Of a stretch of DNA of 64,000 nucleotides, positions 1-8,303 are shown piece by piece; the first letter of the stretch is position 1; each line of letters starts with the position of its first letter. The notes beneath the pieces were generated by a model. It saw nothing but the letters and a program-made list of their open reading frames with translations, was not told the DNA's origin and ran no database searches. The stretch covers positions 1-64,000 of the forward strand of contig NZ_WBIN01000012.1 in NCBI RefSeq assembly GCF_009749385.1, in the 5' to 3' direction. A program made the position numbers and the translations under genes. The stretch comes from Agromyces allii. Lineage in GTDB: Bacteria > Actinomycetota > Actinomycetes > Actinomycetales > Microbacteriaceae.

Positions 1-1
1 G

Positions 2-100
2 GACAACCTCGTGCAGGCCGTCCTGACCGACCAGAACGCCGACATCGACGCGCTGCTCACGCAGGTCGACGTCGACGCGCAGGCCCTGCTCGACCAGTAA
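2..100 (+). CDS. Extracellular solute-binding protein, C-terminal end (partial)
   Basis: The window opens inside a reading frame that ends at TAA 98-100. The 32 visible residues form an acidic, alanine- and aspartate-rich helical tail containing DIDALLTQVDVDAQALLDQ. Such tails are typical of lipoprotein sugar-binding subunits of ABC importers (SBP families 1 and 2), where the last helix packs on the N-terminal lobe. No domain or lipobox is visible because the gene lies almost wholly outside the window, so the family assignment is an inference from composition alone. It converges on the LysR gene that follows. Confidence 0.45.
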   Translation, partial: DNLVQAVLTDQNADIDALLTQVDVDAQALLDQ

Positions 101-1049
101 CGGACGAGGGGGTGGCGCGGGGGGGCCCCCCCCCCCCCCCCGCCCCGCGCCCCCCCCCCCCCGCCCCCCGCCCGGCGCCGCCCGCGGGCCGGGCGGCCGC
201 GGCGAGGCGCGTCGACGTGAAGATCTCGCGCTGCGGATGCCCCGGCAGGTCGAGCAGCGCGACGCTCGGCGCCTCGCCGGCCCACACGAGGTCGGGCAGC
301 AGCCCCACGGCGTTGCCCGTGCGGATGAGCCGGATGTGCGCCATCAGGTCGGCCGACTCGAAGCGCACGTCGGGTTCGAACCCGGCCTCGCGGCAGAGCT
401 GCTCGGCCCAGTCGCGCGAGGCGGTGCCCCTGGGCTCGAGCACCCAGGGCATGCCCGTGGCCGCGGCGAGCATGGCGCCCGGGTCGTGGTCGCCCCTCGG
501 CATCAGGCGCGTCGGGTGCGGCGGCAGCGCGAGCCGGATGCCGTCGGCGGCGAGGCTCACGCGGTCGAGGTCCTCGCGGTGGGCGCGCGTGTGGCCGGGG
601 TACTGCTCGGCGATCACGAGGTCGAAGTCGCGGGCGGCGACCTCGAAGAGCCCGGCGTCGGGCTCGCGCTCGGTGACCTCGACGCGCAGGCTCGGGTGCT
701 CCGAGCGCAGCAGGGTGAGCGCCTGCGGCACCATGGCGTGCGCCGCCGACTGGAACACGGCGATGCGCACCGTGCCGCCGACGTCGGTGAGCGACCGCGC
801 GACATCCGCCTCGGCCTCCTCGAGCCGGTCGAGCACCGCGCGTGCGTGGCCCACGAGCAGCTCGGCCTGTGCCGTGAGCTGCACCCGGCGGCCGACCTGC
901 ACGAGCAGCGGTACGCCGGCCTCCCGCTCGAGCAGGCTGAGCTGCTGCGACACCGATGACGGGCTGTACGAGAGCGCCTCGGCGACCGCCGAGAGGGTGC
1001 CGCGCTGGCTCAGCTCGACGAGCAGCCGCAGGCGTCGCACGTCGAGCAT
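57..1049 (-). CDS. LysR-family transcriptional regulator, C-terminus disrupted by homopolymer
   Basis: The protein starts MLDVRRLRLLVELS at 1049, which is preceded by GGAGG seven bases upstream; an in-frame ATG at 1070 lacks a ribosome site. Residues 1-60 form the LysR winged helix (SAVAEALSYSPSSVSQQLSLLE) and about 85-285 the two-lobed effector domain. It is divergent from putA and is the obvious candidate regulator of proline catabolism, because this PutA lacks the DNA-binding domain of E. coli PutA. After about residue 286 the translation becomes a run of Gly/Ala/Arg encoded by a C/G homopolymer, and the frame continues antisense into the upstream gene. LysR proteins normally end at about 300 residues with a helix, so the true stop was probably lost to a frameshift or base-calling error. 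The coordinate 57 is simply where this frame ends. Confidence 0.8.
   Translation of the reverse strand: MLDVRRLRLLVELSQRGTLSAVAEALSYSPSSVSQQLSLLEREAGVPLLVQVGRRVQLTAQAELLVGHARAVLDRLEEAEADVARSLTDVGGTVRIAVFQSAAHAMVPQALTLLRSEHPSLRVEVTEREPDAGLFEVAARDFDLVIAEQYPGHTRAHREDLDRVSLAADGIRLALPPHPTRLMPRGDHDPGAMLAAATGMPWVLEPRGTASRDWAEQLCREAGFEPDVRFESADLMAHIRLIRTGNAVGLLPDLVWAGEAPSVALLDLPGHPQREIFTSTRLAAAARPAGGAGRGAGGGGRGAGGGGGPPRATPSSVTGRAGPARRRRPA
119..178. repeat. Low-complexity G/C homopolymer tract
   Basis: The stretch holds a run of G followed directly by long C runs interrupted only by single G or GCG. It covers the expected 3' end of the LysR gene and turns its C-terminus into glycine and arginine repeats. 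Nothing comparable occurs elsewhere in the window. It could be a true hypermutable tract, but an assembly or base-calling artefact in a GC-rich hairpin region is more likely. Confidence 0.8.
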
Positions 1050-1076
1050 CTTCCGGCCTCCGACATCCATCGATCA

Positions 1077-1123
1077 TTCGGTTCTGATGAACAGTATCCA
1101 TCGGATTCATTCGCTTTACCGAA
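1077..1123. promoter_or_regulatory. Divergent lysR-putA control region with TTCGGT/ACCGAA inverted half-sites
   Basis: The 148-bp region between the two start codons is noticeably less GC-rich than its flanks. It holds TTCGGT at 1077-1082 and the inverse ACCGAA at 1118-1123, separated by 35 bases. Paired half-sites of this kind are common at LysR-controlled divergent promoters, but the spacing is longer than a single LysR box (T-N11-A), so assignment as the operator is tentative. Confidence 0.35.
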
Positions 1124-1197
1124 CGGATGCCGCGGCGCACACTTAACCCGACAGGCGCCGCCAACCCCGGGCGCTCGAAGCAAAGGACACTACCCTC

Positions 1198-4100
1198 GTG
1201 ACCATGTCGGACCACGCCACGCTCGCCACCCAGAGCACCGAGCGCGTTACAGCCCTGGTGCGCCGTTGGCTCGCCGAAAGCGCCGAGCACCCTGCCGAAG
1301 TCTCCGCCGAGCGTCTCGCCGGCGTGCTGAAGGACCCGAACGGGCTCGCCTTCACCGTCGGCTTCGTCGACGGCGTCATGCGCCCCGAGGACCTCGGCGT
1401 CGCCGGTCGCAACCTCGCACAGGTCGCGAAGCTGACGCCGAAGTTCCTGCCCTGGTACCTTCGCGCCGCGATCCGCCTCGGCGGCGTGGTCGCGCCCGTG
1501 CTGCCGTGGATCGTCGTGCCCATCGCGCGCCGGGTGCTGCGCGCCATGGTCGGACACCTCGTGCTCGACGCGACCCCCGCGAAGCTCGGCCCGGCCATCG
1601 CGCACCTGCGCGAGTCGGGCAACCGCCTGAACCTCAACCTGCTCGGCGAGGCCGTGCTCGGCGAAGACGAGGCCGACCGCCGCCTCAAGGGCACGACCGA
1701 GTTCCTCGCGCGCGACGACGTCGACTACGTGTCGATCAAGGTCTCGAGCGTCGTCAGCCAGCTCTCGATGTGGTCGTTCGACGAGGCCGTCGCGAAGGTC
1801 GTCGCGAAGCTCACGCCGCTCTACGAGCTCGCCGCGAAGAACGAGGCCCGCGGCAAGGCCAAGTTCATCAACCTCGACATGGAGGAGTACCGCGACCTCG
1901 ACCTGACGATCGCGGTCTTCACGACGCTGCTCGACCAGCCGCAGCTGAAGCAGCTCGAGGCCGGCATCGTGCTGCAGACCTACCTGCCCGACGCGCTCGG
2001 CGCCATGCAGCAGCTGAACGAGTGGGCCACGCGTCGCCGCGCCGACGGCGGAGCGCCCGTCAAGGTGCGCGTCGTCAAGGGCGCCAACCTCGCGATGGAG
2101 CACGTCGACGCCGCGGTGCACGGCTGGCCGGTCGCGACCTACGGCACCAAGCAGGACTCCGACACCAACTACAAGCGGGTGCTGCGCTGGTCGATGACCC
2201 CCGAGCGAACGGATGCCGTGAAGCTCGGCATCGCCGGCCACAACCTGTTCGACGTGGCCGACGCCTGGATCACGGCCGTCGACCGCGGTGTCACGGCCCG
2301 GGTCGAGTTCGAGATGCTCCTCGGCATGGCCACCGGACAGGCCGAGGCCGTTCGCGGCGACGTCGGCAACCTGCTCCTCTACACGCCCGTCGTGAACCCG
2401 AGCGAGTTCGACGTGGCGATCGCCTACCTGGTGCGCCGCCTCGAAGAGAACGCGAGCCAGGAGAACTTCATGTCGGCCGTGTTCGACCTCGCGTCGAGCG
2501 CCCGCCTGTTCGCCCGCGAGGAGAGCCGCTACCTCGCCTCGCTCGCCGCCCTCGAGGCCGACAGCACTGTTGCCGCACCGGCTCCGAACCGCGTGCAGAA
2601 CCGTCGCACCGAGTGGACCGAGGAGTCCTTCGCCGCGGCCATGGCTCCGAAGGACGCCGCCGCGCCCGGCACCGGGCACGAGGGCGACGAGTCGCTCACG
2701 AGCGTGGTGCTCGGCATCCGCCGCGGCAGCCTCGGCGACGCGCTCGACCTCGACGCGTTCGACGGCTCGACCGCGCTCGACGGCGCCCCGGCGCCGCATG
2801 GCTCCGGCGTGACGCCCGGCTTCGCGAACGAGCCCGACACCGACCCCGCGCTCGCCGCGAACCGCGACTGGGGCCGCCGTATCCTGGCGCGCGTGCCCGA
2901 GTCCCGCCTGGGCGTCGACACGGTCGCCGCCGCGCGCATCGACGACGCCGCGACCCTCGACCACGTCATCTCGGTGGCCGCCGAGCGCGGCCGCGCGTGG
3001 GGTCAGCTCTCGGGCGACGAGCGCGCCGCCGTGCTGCACCGCGCGGGCCTCTCGCTCGCCGCGAACCGCGACCGCCTCATCGAGGTCATGGCCGCCGAGA
3101 CCGGCAAGACCATCGCCGAGGCCGACCCCGAGATCAGCGAGGCCATCGACTTCGCGCACTACTACGCCGAGCGCGCCCGCGAGCTCGACCACGTGCAGGG
3201 CGCCGAGTTCGTGCCGTCGAAGGTCACGGTCGTGACTCCGCCGTGGAACTTCCCGGTCGCGATCCCCGCCGGCGGCGTGCTGGCCGCGCTCGCGGCGGGT
3301 TCAGCGGTGGTCATCAAGCCCGCGAAGCTCGCGCAGCGCTCGGGCGCCGTCATGGTCGAGGCGCTGTGGGAGGCGGGCATCCCGCGCGACCTGCTCGTGC
3401 TCGTCGACCTCGCCCAGCGCGACCTCGGCAGCCGCCTCGTCAGCCACCGGTCCGTCGACCGCGTGATCCTCACGGGTGCGTACGAGACCGCGAAGCTGTT
3501 CCGCTCGTTCCGCCCCGACCTGCCGCTGCTGGCCGAGACGAGCGGCAAGAACGCCATCATCGTGACGCCGTCGGCAGACCTCGACCTCGCGGCATCCGAC
3601 GTCGTGAAGAGCGCGTTCGGCCACGCGGGCCAGAAGTGCTCGGCCGCGTCGCTCGTCATCCTCGTCGGCTCGGTCGCGAAGTCGGAGCGCTTCCTGCGCC
3701 AGCTCGTCGACGCCACGATGTCGCTCAAGGTCGGCTGGCCCGAGCACGCGACCAGCCAGATGGGCCCGCTCGTCGAGCCCGCGAACGGCAAGCTCGAGCA
3801 CGCACTGACCCAGCTCGGCATCGGCGAGGAGTGGCTCGTCGAGCCCAAGCGCCTCGACGACACCGGACGCCTCTGGTCGCCCGGCGTGCGCACGGGCGTC
3901 GCCGCGGGCTCGTACTTCCACCTCACCGAGTTCTTCGGCCCCGTGCTCGGCGTGATGCACGCGAAGAACCTCGACGAGGCGATCCGCATGCAGAACGCGG
4001 TCGACTACGGCCTGACGGCCGGCCTGCACTCGCTCGACTCCGACGAGATCGCGACGTGGCTCGACCGCGTCGAGGCCGGCAACCTCTACGTCAACCGCGG

Positions 4101-4848
4101 CATCACGGGCGCGATCGTGCAGCGTCAGCCGTTCGGCGGCTGGAAGCGCTCGGCCGTCGGCGCGGGCTCGAAGGCCGGCGGACCGAACTACCTGTTCGGT
4201 CTCGGCGAGTGGGTTCCGCAGCACGACATCACGTCGGGCTCGCTGCACCTGCGCGGCCTCGAGAAGCGCGTGTCCGAGATCATCGAGGCGTCGCAGTCCT
4301 CGCTCGACTTCGAGTCGTTCGAGGTGCTCCGCCGCTCGGCGCTGTCCGACCAGATCGCCTGGACCGAGGAGTACGCGACCGTCAAGGACGTCTCGGGCGT
4401 CGGCGTCGAGCGCAACCTGTTCCGCTACCGCCCGCTGCCCGTCGCGGTCCGCATCGGCGAGGCGGCGACGCTCGGCGAGGGCCTGCGCGCGATCGCGGCC
4501 GGCGTGCTCGCCAAGTCGGCGCTGCGCGTCTCGACCGCCCACGACCTGCCGAAGGGCGTCGCCCAGCTGCTCGCAGCGAAGGGCGTCGACATCGTCCGCG
4601 AGGGCGACGCCGCCTGGCTCGCCCGCGTCGCGAAGAAGGGCGTCGGCGCCTCGCGCGTGCGCCTGGTCGGTGGCAACCCGGTGGCGCTCGCGCTCGCGCT
4701 CGACGGCACTCCGGATGTCGCGGTGTGGGCGCACCCGGCCACGCCGTCGGGTCGTGTCGAGCTGCTGCCGTTCCTGCACGAGCAGGCGATCTCGATCACG
4801 AACCACCGCTTCGGCAACCCGACGACGATCACCGACGGCGTGATCTGA
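1198..4848 (+). CDS. putA: Bifunctional proline dehydrogenase / L-glutamate-gamma-semialdehyde dehydrogenase PutA
   Basis: The enzyme oxidises proline to pyrroline-5-carboxylate with FAD and then to glutamate with NAD, channelling the intermediate. The 1216 residues contain an N-terminal PRODH TIM barrel (about 90-460), a variable linker (about 465-570) and an aldehyde dehydrogenase domain (about 575-1060). The ALDH domain has the motif TPPWNFPVAIPAGG, the active-site Glu780 in LAETSGKNA and catalytic Cys814 in HAGQKCSAAS. About 150 C-terminal residues form an extra domain of the kind seen in long PutAs. There is no N-terminal ribbon-helix-helix, so it should not self-repress. The GTG at 1198 is chosen because AAAGGA lies ten bases upstream; an ATG at 1204 would shorten it by two residues. 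The divergent LysR gene is the likely activator. Confidence 0.96.
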   Translation: MTMSDHATLATQSTERVTALVRRWLAESAEHPAEVSAERLAGVLKDPNGLAFTVGFVDGVMRPEDLGVAGRNLAQVAKLTPKFLPWYLRAAIRLGGVVAPVLPWIVVPIARRVLRAMVGHLVLDATPAKLGPAIAHLRESGNRLNLNLLGEAVLGEDEADRRLKGTTEFLARDDVDYVSIKVSSVVSQLSMWSFDEAVAKVVAKLTPLYELAAKNEARGKAKFINLDMEEYRDLDLTIAVFTTLLDQPQLKQLEAGIVLQTYLPDALGAMQQLNEWATRRRADGGAPVKVRVVKGANLAMEHVDAAVHGWPVATYGTKQDSDTNYKRVLRWSMTPERTDAVKLGIAGHNLFDVADAWITAVDRGVTARVEFEMLLGMATGQAEAVRGDVGNLLLYTPVVNPSEFDVAIAYLVRRLEENASQENFMSAVFDLASSARLFAREESRYLASLAALEADSTVAAPAPNRVQNRRTEWTEESFAAAMAPKDAAAPGTGHEGDESLTSVVLGIRRGSLGDALDLDAFDGSTALDGAPAPHGSGVTPGFANEPDTDPALAANRDWGRRILARVPESRLGVDTVAAARIDDAATLDHVISVAAERGRAWGQLSGDERAAVLHRAGLSLAANRDRLIEVMAAETGKTIAEADPEISEAIDFAHYYAERARELDHVQGAEFVPSKVTVVTPPWNFPVAIPAGGVLAALAAGSAVVIKPAKLAQRSGAVMVEALWEAGIPRDLLVLVDLAQRDLGSRLVSHRSVDRVILTGAYETAKLFRSFRPDLPLLAETSGKNAIIVTPSADLDLAASDVVKSAFGHAGQKCSAASLVILVGSVAKSERFLRQLVDATMSLKVGWPEHATSQMGPLVEPANGKLEHALTQLGIGEEWLVEPKRLDDTGRLWSPGVRTGVAAGSYFHLTEFFGPVLGVMHAKNLDEAIRMQNAVDYGLTAGLHSLDSDEIATWLDRVEAGNLYVNRGITGAIVQRQPFGGWKRSAVGAGSKAGGPNYLFGLGEWVPQHDITSGSLHLRGLEKRVSEIIEASQSSLDFESFEVLRRSALSDQIAWTEEYATVKDVSGVGVERNLFRYRPLPVAVRIGEAATLGEGLRAIAAGVLAKSALRVSTAHDLPKGVAQLLAAKGVDIVREGDAAWLARVAKKGVGASRVRLVGGNPVALALALDGTPDVAVWAHPATPSGRVELLPFLHEQAISITNHRFGNPTTITDGVI

Positions 4849-4881
4849 CGGTCGCCGTTCGCGGCCGCCGGTCGCCGGTCG

Positions 4882-4956
4882 CCGGTCGAGTAGGCGCGCC
4901 GGCGCCGTATCGAGGCCCAGCAGGTCTCGATACGCGCTCCGCGCCACTCGACCGGC
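4882..4956. repeat. Composite intergenic palindrome, GTCGAGTAG family, copy A
   Basis: The element is two nested inverted repeats. The outer arms are CCGGTCGAGT (4882-4891) and ACTCGACCGG (4946-4955). The inner arms are CGTATCGAGGCC (4906-4917) and GGTCTCGATACG (4923-4934). It lies between the convergent ends of putA and the rimB-like gene, where it could act as a bidirectional terminator. The same family recurs at 8140-8303 and 36107-36240, with a half copy inside a gene at 38038-38067. Confidence 0.8.
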
Positions 4957-4968
4957 CGGACGGGCGCG

Positions 4969-5466
4969 CTACGCGGTGGGCGGGAGCGGGTCGCGCCCAC
5001 GGTTCTGGCGACGCACGCCGCGAGGCGCTCGCCCGCCGAGGAACGACTCGCCCGACGCGACGAGGAACCCGTTGCGCAGCGCCTCGCGCCCGATGAGCAT
5101 GCGGAAACCCATCTCGTCGCGGTTGCTGAGCGTGACCTCGGCCTGCATGTCCTGGCCGAGCAGCACGATGTCGAGCAGCACGACGATGCGCTCCTCGGAG
5201 TGCCCCGACGAGCTGCGGATGCTGCGCCGGTCGTGCACGTGCGACTCGACGACGACGGCGTCGTCATCGGAGTTCTGCCAGGGTCGAACGCCGTAGCGGA
5301 CCCAGGGTTCGCCGTCGCGCTCGAACTCCTCGACGTCGAACGCGTGCAGCGACGACGAGCGTGCTCCGGTGTCGAGCTTGACCTTGATCCACTCGACGCC
5401 GATCACGGGTAAGCTCGCCCACTCGCGCCATCCGGCGATGGTGCTTGAATGGTCTGGCTCTCTCAT
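4969..5466 (-). CDS. RimB/retropepsin-like ATP-dependent zinc protease family protein (DUF785)
   Basis: This 165-residue protein has the aspartic-protease-like core of the RimB/DUF785 family: KLDTGARSSSLHA, with candidate catalytic Asp32 in DTGA, followed by beta strands and the late motif MLIGREALRNGFLV. Family members occur beside RimK-type ligases, and RimB trims poly-glutamate tails added by RimK. Here it is divergent from a rimK homologue with only 27 bases between the two start codons, which supports a functional pair. The C-terminus after FLGGRAPRG is basic and probably disordered. Despite the family name no zinc site is obvious; retropepsin-like chemistry is the better reading. The ATG at 5466 has only a weak ribosome site. 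Confidence 0.8.
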   Translation of the reverse strand: MREPDHSSTIAGWREWASLPVIGVEWIKVKLDTGARSSSLHAFDVEEFERDGEPWVRYGVRPWQNSDDDAVVVESHVHDRRSIRSSSGHSEERIVVLLDIVLLGQDMQAEVTLSNRDEMGFRMLIGREALRNGFLVASGESFLGGRAPRGVRRQNRGRDPLPPTA

Positions 5467-5493
5467 CTCGATCCATCATGTCAGGGACTCACT

Positions 5494-6684
5494 TTGAAAC
5501 TCGCGATTCTCTCGCGCGCCCCGCAGGCGTACTCGACCCAGCGACTCCGAGCTGCGGCGCTGCAGCGCGGTCATCAGGTCAAGGTGCTGAACACCCTGCG
5601 CTTCGCGATCGACCTCGCCGGCCTCGAACCCGACCTGCAGTACCGCGGTCGTCCGCTGAGCGACTACGACGCGATCCTGCCCCGCATCGGCAACTCGATC
5701 ACCTACTTCGGCACGGCCGTGGTGCGCCAGTTCGAGCAGATGGACGTCTACACGCCCAACACCGCGAACGGAATCTCGAACGCGCGCGACAAGCTCCGCG
5801 CGAACCAGATCCTGTCGCGCCACAACATCGCGCTGCCGCCCACGTCGTTCGTGCGCAACCGCGCCGACGTGCGCCAGGCGATCGAGCTCGTCGGCGGTGC
5901 GCCGGTCGTCATCAAGCTGCTCGAGGGCACGCAGGGCATCGGCGTGATCCTGGCTCCCCAGGTCAAGGTCGCCGAGGCGATCATCGAGACGCTGCACTCG
6001 ACGAAGCAGAACGTGCTGATCCAGAAGTTCATCGCCGAGAGCCGCGGCCGCGACATCCGTGCGCTCGTCGTCGGCGACCGCGTGGTCGCGGCCATGCGAC
6101 GGGTCGCGAACGGCGACGAGTTCCGCTCGAACGTGCACCGCGGCGGCAGCGTCGAGCCGGTCGAGCTGACCCCCGAGTACGAGCTCGCGGCCGTGCGGTC
6201 GGCGCAGATCATGGGCCTCAAGGTCGCGGGCGTCGACATGCTCGAGGGCAACGACGGCCCGCTCGTCATGGAGGTCAACTCCTCGCCCGGCCTGCAGGGC
6301 ATCGAGACGGCGACGAACCTCGACGTCGCGGGCGCGATCATCGACTACATGGCCAACCAGGTCGCGTTCCCCGAGATCGACGTGCGCCAACGGCTCACGG
6401 TCTCGACGGGCTACGGCGTGGCCGAGCTGCTCGTGCACGGCAACGCCGACCTCGTCGGCAAGACGCTCGGCGAATCGGGCCTGTGGGAGCGCGACATCAC
6501 GGTGCTCACGCTGCACCGCGGCACGAACGTCATCCCGAACCCGCGCAAGGGCGTGCTCCTCGAGTCGGGCGACCGCCTGCTCTGCTTCGGCCGCCTCGAA
6601 GAGATGCGCTCGATGATCCCCGAGCGCCGCAAGCGCCGCGCCAAGGTGCGCCGCCTGCCCAAGGAGCCCATCCCCGAGAGCTGA
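5494..6684 (+). CDS. rimK: RimK-type ATP-grasp glutamate ligase fused to a C-terminal RCK_C (TrkA-C) domain
   Basis: RimK enzymes use ATP to add glutamate residues to protein C-termini, classically ribosomal protein S6. Residues 1-95 form the pre-ATP-grasp fold and about 96-290 the ATP-grasp domain (VVIKLLEGTQGIGVIL, LIQKFIAESRGRDIRALVVG, VMEVNSSPGLQGIE with the metal ligands E and N). A normal RimK ends near residue 300. This one is 396 long, and its last about 85 residues (YGVAELLVHGNADLVGKTL ... GVLLESGDRLLCFG) match the RCK_C fold of K+ channel regulators, which often bind small ligands. The TTG at 5494 is preferred because AGGGA lies seven bases upstream; an in-frame ATG at 5449 would overlap rimB. 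Confidence 0.9.
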   Translation: MKLAILSRAPQAYSTQRLRAAALQRGHQVKVLNTLRFAIDLAGLEPDLQYRGRPLSDYDAILPRIGNSITYFGTAVVRQFEQMDVYTPNTANGISNARDKLRANQILSRHNIALPPTSFVRNRADVRQAIELVGGAPVVIKLLEGTQGIGVILAPQVKVAEAIIETLHSTKQNVLIQKFIAESRGRDIRALVVGDRVVAAMRRVANGDEFRSNVHRGGSVEPVELTPEYELAAVRSAQIMGLKVAGVDMLEGNDGPLVMEVNSSPGLQGIETATNLDVAGAIIDYMANQVAFPEIDVRQRLTVSTGYGVAELLVHGNADLVGKTLGESGLWERDITVLTLHRGTNVIPNPRKGVLLESGDRLLCFGRLEEMRSMIPERRKRRAKVRRLPKEPIPES

Positions 6685-6895
6685 GCGGGCGGATGCCGCG
6701 GGCCGGCGCCGAGCGTTCTGCGGGCCTATCGGGCAGGCAGGCGGGCGATCCACTTGCGGCGGACCTCGTCGAGACCGACTCGACCTCGTGCTGCAGCGTT
6801 CCGACATCCATCGCGGAAGCCTCGCAGCACCGACCGACAATCGCTTCGAGTCAGCGGTCGTCACGGGAGGCGCAGATCTCGGACTCGGTGCCGGT

Positions 6896-6919
6896 CGGTA
6901 CTCCGGTACTCCGGTATCG
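6896..6919. repeat. Short tandem repeat CGGTACTC x2 plus degenerate third unit
   Basis: Two exact 8-bp units (6896-6903, 6904-6911) are followed by CGGTATCG (6912-6919) in the 296-bp gap between rimK and the next gene. The gap otherwise shows no gene-like frame. The following 20 bases (6916-6935) are nearly repeated upstream of the hydrolase gene at 44357-44376. Confidence 0.6.
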
Positions 6920-6980
6920 CCGCGATTCGGCCTGAAGCAAGGGTGGTCCGCCCCGGCGGCTGACGGGGTAACGTCGTCCG

Positions 6981-8132
6981 GTGCGCATCGCGATCGTCGG
7001 CGGAGTGCTGCTGCTCGTCGGAGCCGCGGCCGTGGTGTTCGGCGTGCTCCCACCCGAGGCGGTGGCCGAGCTCGCCGGGCGCGTGGTGCCGATCCTCGTG
7101 TTCGTGGTGGCGGTCACGGTCGTGGCCGAGCTCGCCGACGAGGCGGGGCTGTTCCGGGTCATCGCCGAGCGCCTGGCCGGGGTGGCCCGCGGGCAGGCGA
7201 TCCTGCTCTGGCTGCTCGTGCTGGTGCTCGCGACGGCGTCGACCGTGTTCCTCTCGCTCGACACGACGGCGGTGCTGCTGACCCCCGTGGTGGTCGCGCT
7301 CGCCGCGCACGCGCGCATCTCGCCGATCCCGTTCGCGCTCACGACGGTGTGGATCGCGAACACCGGATCGCTGTTGCTGCCCGTGTCGAACCTCACGAAC
7401 CTGCTCGCGGCCGAGCACCTCGGACTGCACCCGCTGCAGTTCGCGGCGATCACGGCCGTGCCGGCGCTCGTCGCGGTGCTGGTGACCGCGGCGGTGCTCT
7501 TCGCGACGCGTCCCCGGCAGCTGCTCGCGCGGTTCGAGCCCGAGGCGGCGACCCCGCCCGACGACCGGGTGCTCTTCCGCGTGGCGGCGATCACGCTCGC
7601 GGTGCTCGTGCCGCTGCTCGTGTCGGGTCTCGAGGTGTGGATCCCGGCGACGGCCGCCGCAGCCGTGCTCGTCGTGGCCTTCGCGGTTCGCCGCCCGAGC
7701 GCCCTGCGCGGCTCGCTCGTGCCGTGGCAGCTCGTGGTGTTCGCGTCCGGGCTGTTCCTCGCCGTCGAGGCGCTGCACGCCGCACGTGCGACCGACGTGC
7801 TCGCCCTGATCGCGGGCACGGGCGACGGCCCGCTCGAGCTGCTGCGTCTCGCGGGCGTCGGCGCGACATCCGCCAACCTCGTGAACAACCTGCCCGCCTA
7901 CCTCGCGCTCGAGCCGTTCGCCGACGACCCCGTGCGGCTCGTGGCCCTGCTCATCGGCGTCAACGCCGGTGCGATCATCACGCCGTGGGGGTCGCTCGCG
8001 ACCCTGCTCTGGCATCAGCGCCTCGTGGCGATGGACGTCGAGATCTCGTGGCCGCGGTTCATGCTGCTCGGACTGCTCGCCGCGCCGCTCGTGGTGGTGT
8101 CGGCGACGCTCGCGCTCGCCTACACCGCCTGA
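6981..8132 (+). CDS. ArsB/NhaD-like SLC13-type ion permease
   Basis: The 383-residue protein is almost entirely hydrophobic with 10-11 predicted membrane spans. It has the two-fold repeated architecture of the ion-transporter superfamily (ArsB, NhaD, CitM): STVFLSLDTTAVLLTPVVVAL in the first half, a loop at 185-195, and SANLVNNLPAYLAL then GVNAGAIITPWGSLATLLW in the second half. The NNLPA motif is typical of ArsB-like carriers. There is no adjacent arsR, arsC or ATPase, so the substrate (arsenite, Na+/H+, dicarboxylate) cannot be fixed. The start is GTG 6981 and the ribosome site is weak. Confidence 0.82.
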   Translation: MRIAIVGGVLLLVGAAAVVFGVLPPEAVAELAGRVVPILVFVVAVTVVAELADEAGLFRVIAERLAGVARGQAILLWLLVLVLATASTVFLSLDTTAVLLTPVVVALAAHARISPIPFALTTVWIANTGSLLLPVSNLTNLLAAEHLGLHPLQFAAITAVPALVAVLVTAAVLFATRPRQLLARFEPEAATPPDDRVLFRVAAITLAVLVPLLVSGLEVWIPATAAAAVLVVAFAVRRPSALRGSLVPWQLVVFASGLFLAVEALHAARATDVLALIAGTGDGPLELLRLAGVGATSANLVNNLPAYLALEPFADDPVRLVALLIGVNAGAIITPWGSLATLLWHQRLVAMDVEISWPRFMLLGLLAAPLVVVSATLALAYTA

Positions 8133-8139
8133 CCGGTCG

Positions 8140-8303
8140 CCGGTCGAGTAGGGAGCGCAGCAGTCCGCCGGTCGAGGAGCGAAGCGTCTCGAGACCAAGG
8201 TCTGCGCCAGGTGGGTCTCGAGACGGCGCTGGCGCGCCTCCTCGACCGGCGGGTCGGTGGGCGCTGGTCTCGATACGCGTTTCGCGCTACCCGACCGGCG
8301 GTC
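8140..8303. repeat. Composite intergenic palindrome, GTCGAGTAG family, copy B
   Basis: This is the longest copy. It starts with CGGTCGAGTAG, followed by perfect 15-bp arms CCGCCGGTCGAGGAG (8165-8179) and CTCCTCGACCGGCGG (8238-8252). These enclose a second perfect palindrome of the GCGTCTCGAGACC / GGTCTCGAGACGGC type, and the element ends with GGTCTCGATACGCG and a degenerate CTACCCGACCGGCGG. It fills the convergent gap between the permease and the GntR gene and overlaps the GntR stop region. Confidence 0.8.

Noticed and set aside
112..240. Gly/Ala/Arg C-terminal extension of the LysR protein as a real domain
   Set aside because: It is encoded by a homopolymer tract and overlaps the antisense of the upstream gene, so an artefact is more likely.
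1266..5096. Very long Arg/Ala-rich open frame overlapping putA, and similar long frames opposite nearly every gene
   Set aside because: Composition is the typical shadow of GC-rich coding sequence in another frame; no domain motif, and the true frame has catalytic residues.
6981..8132. Naming the permease arsB
   Set aside because: No other arsenic gene is nearby and the fold is shared with Na+/H+ and dicarboxylate carriers.
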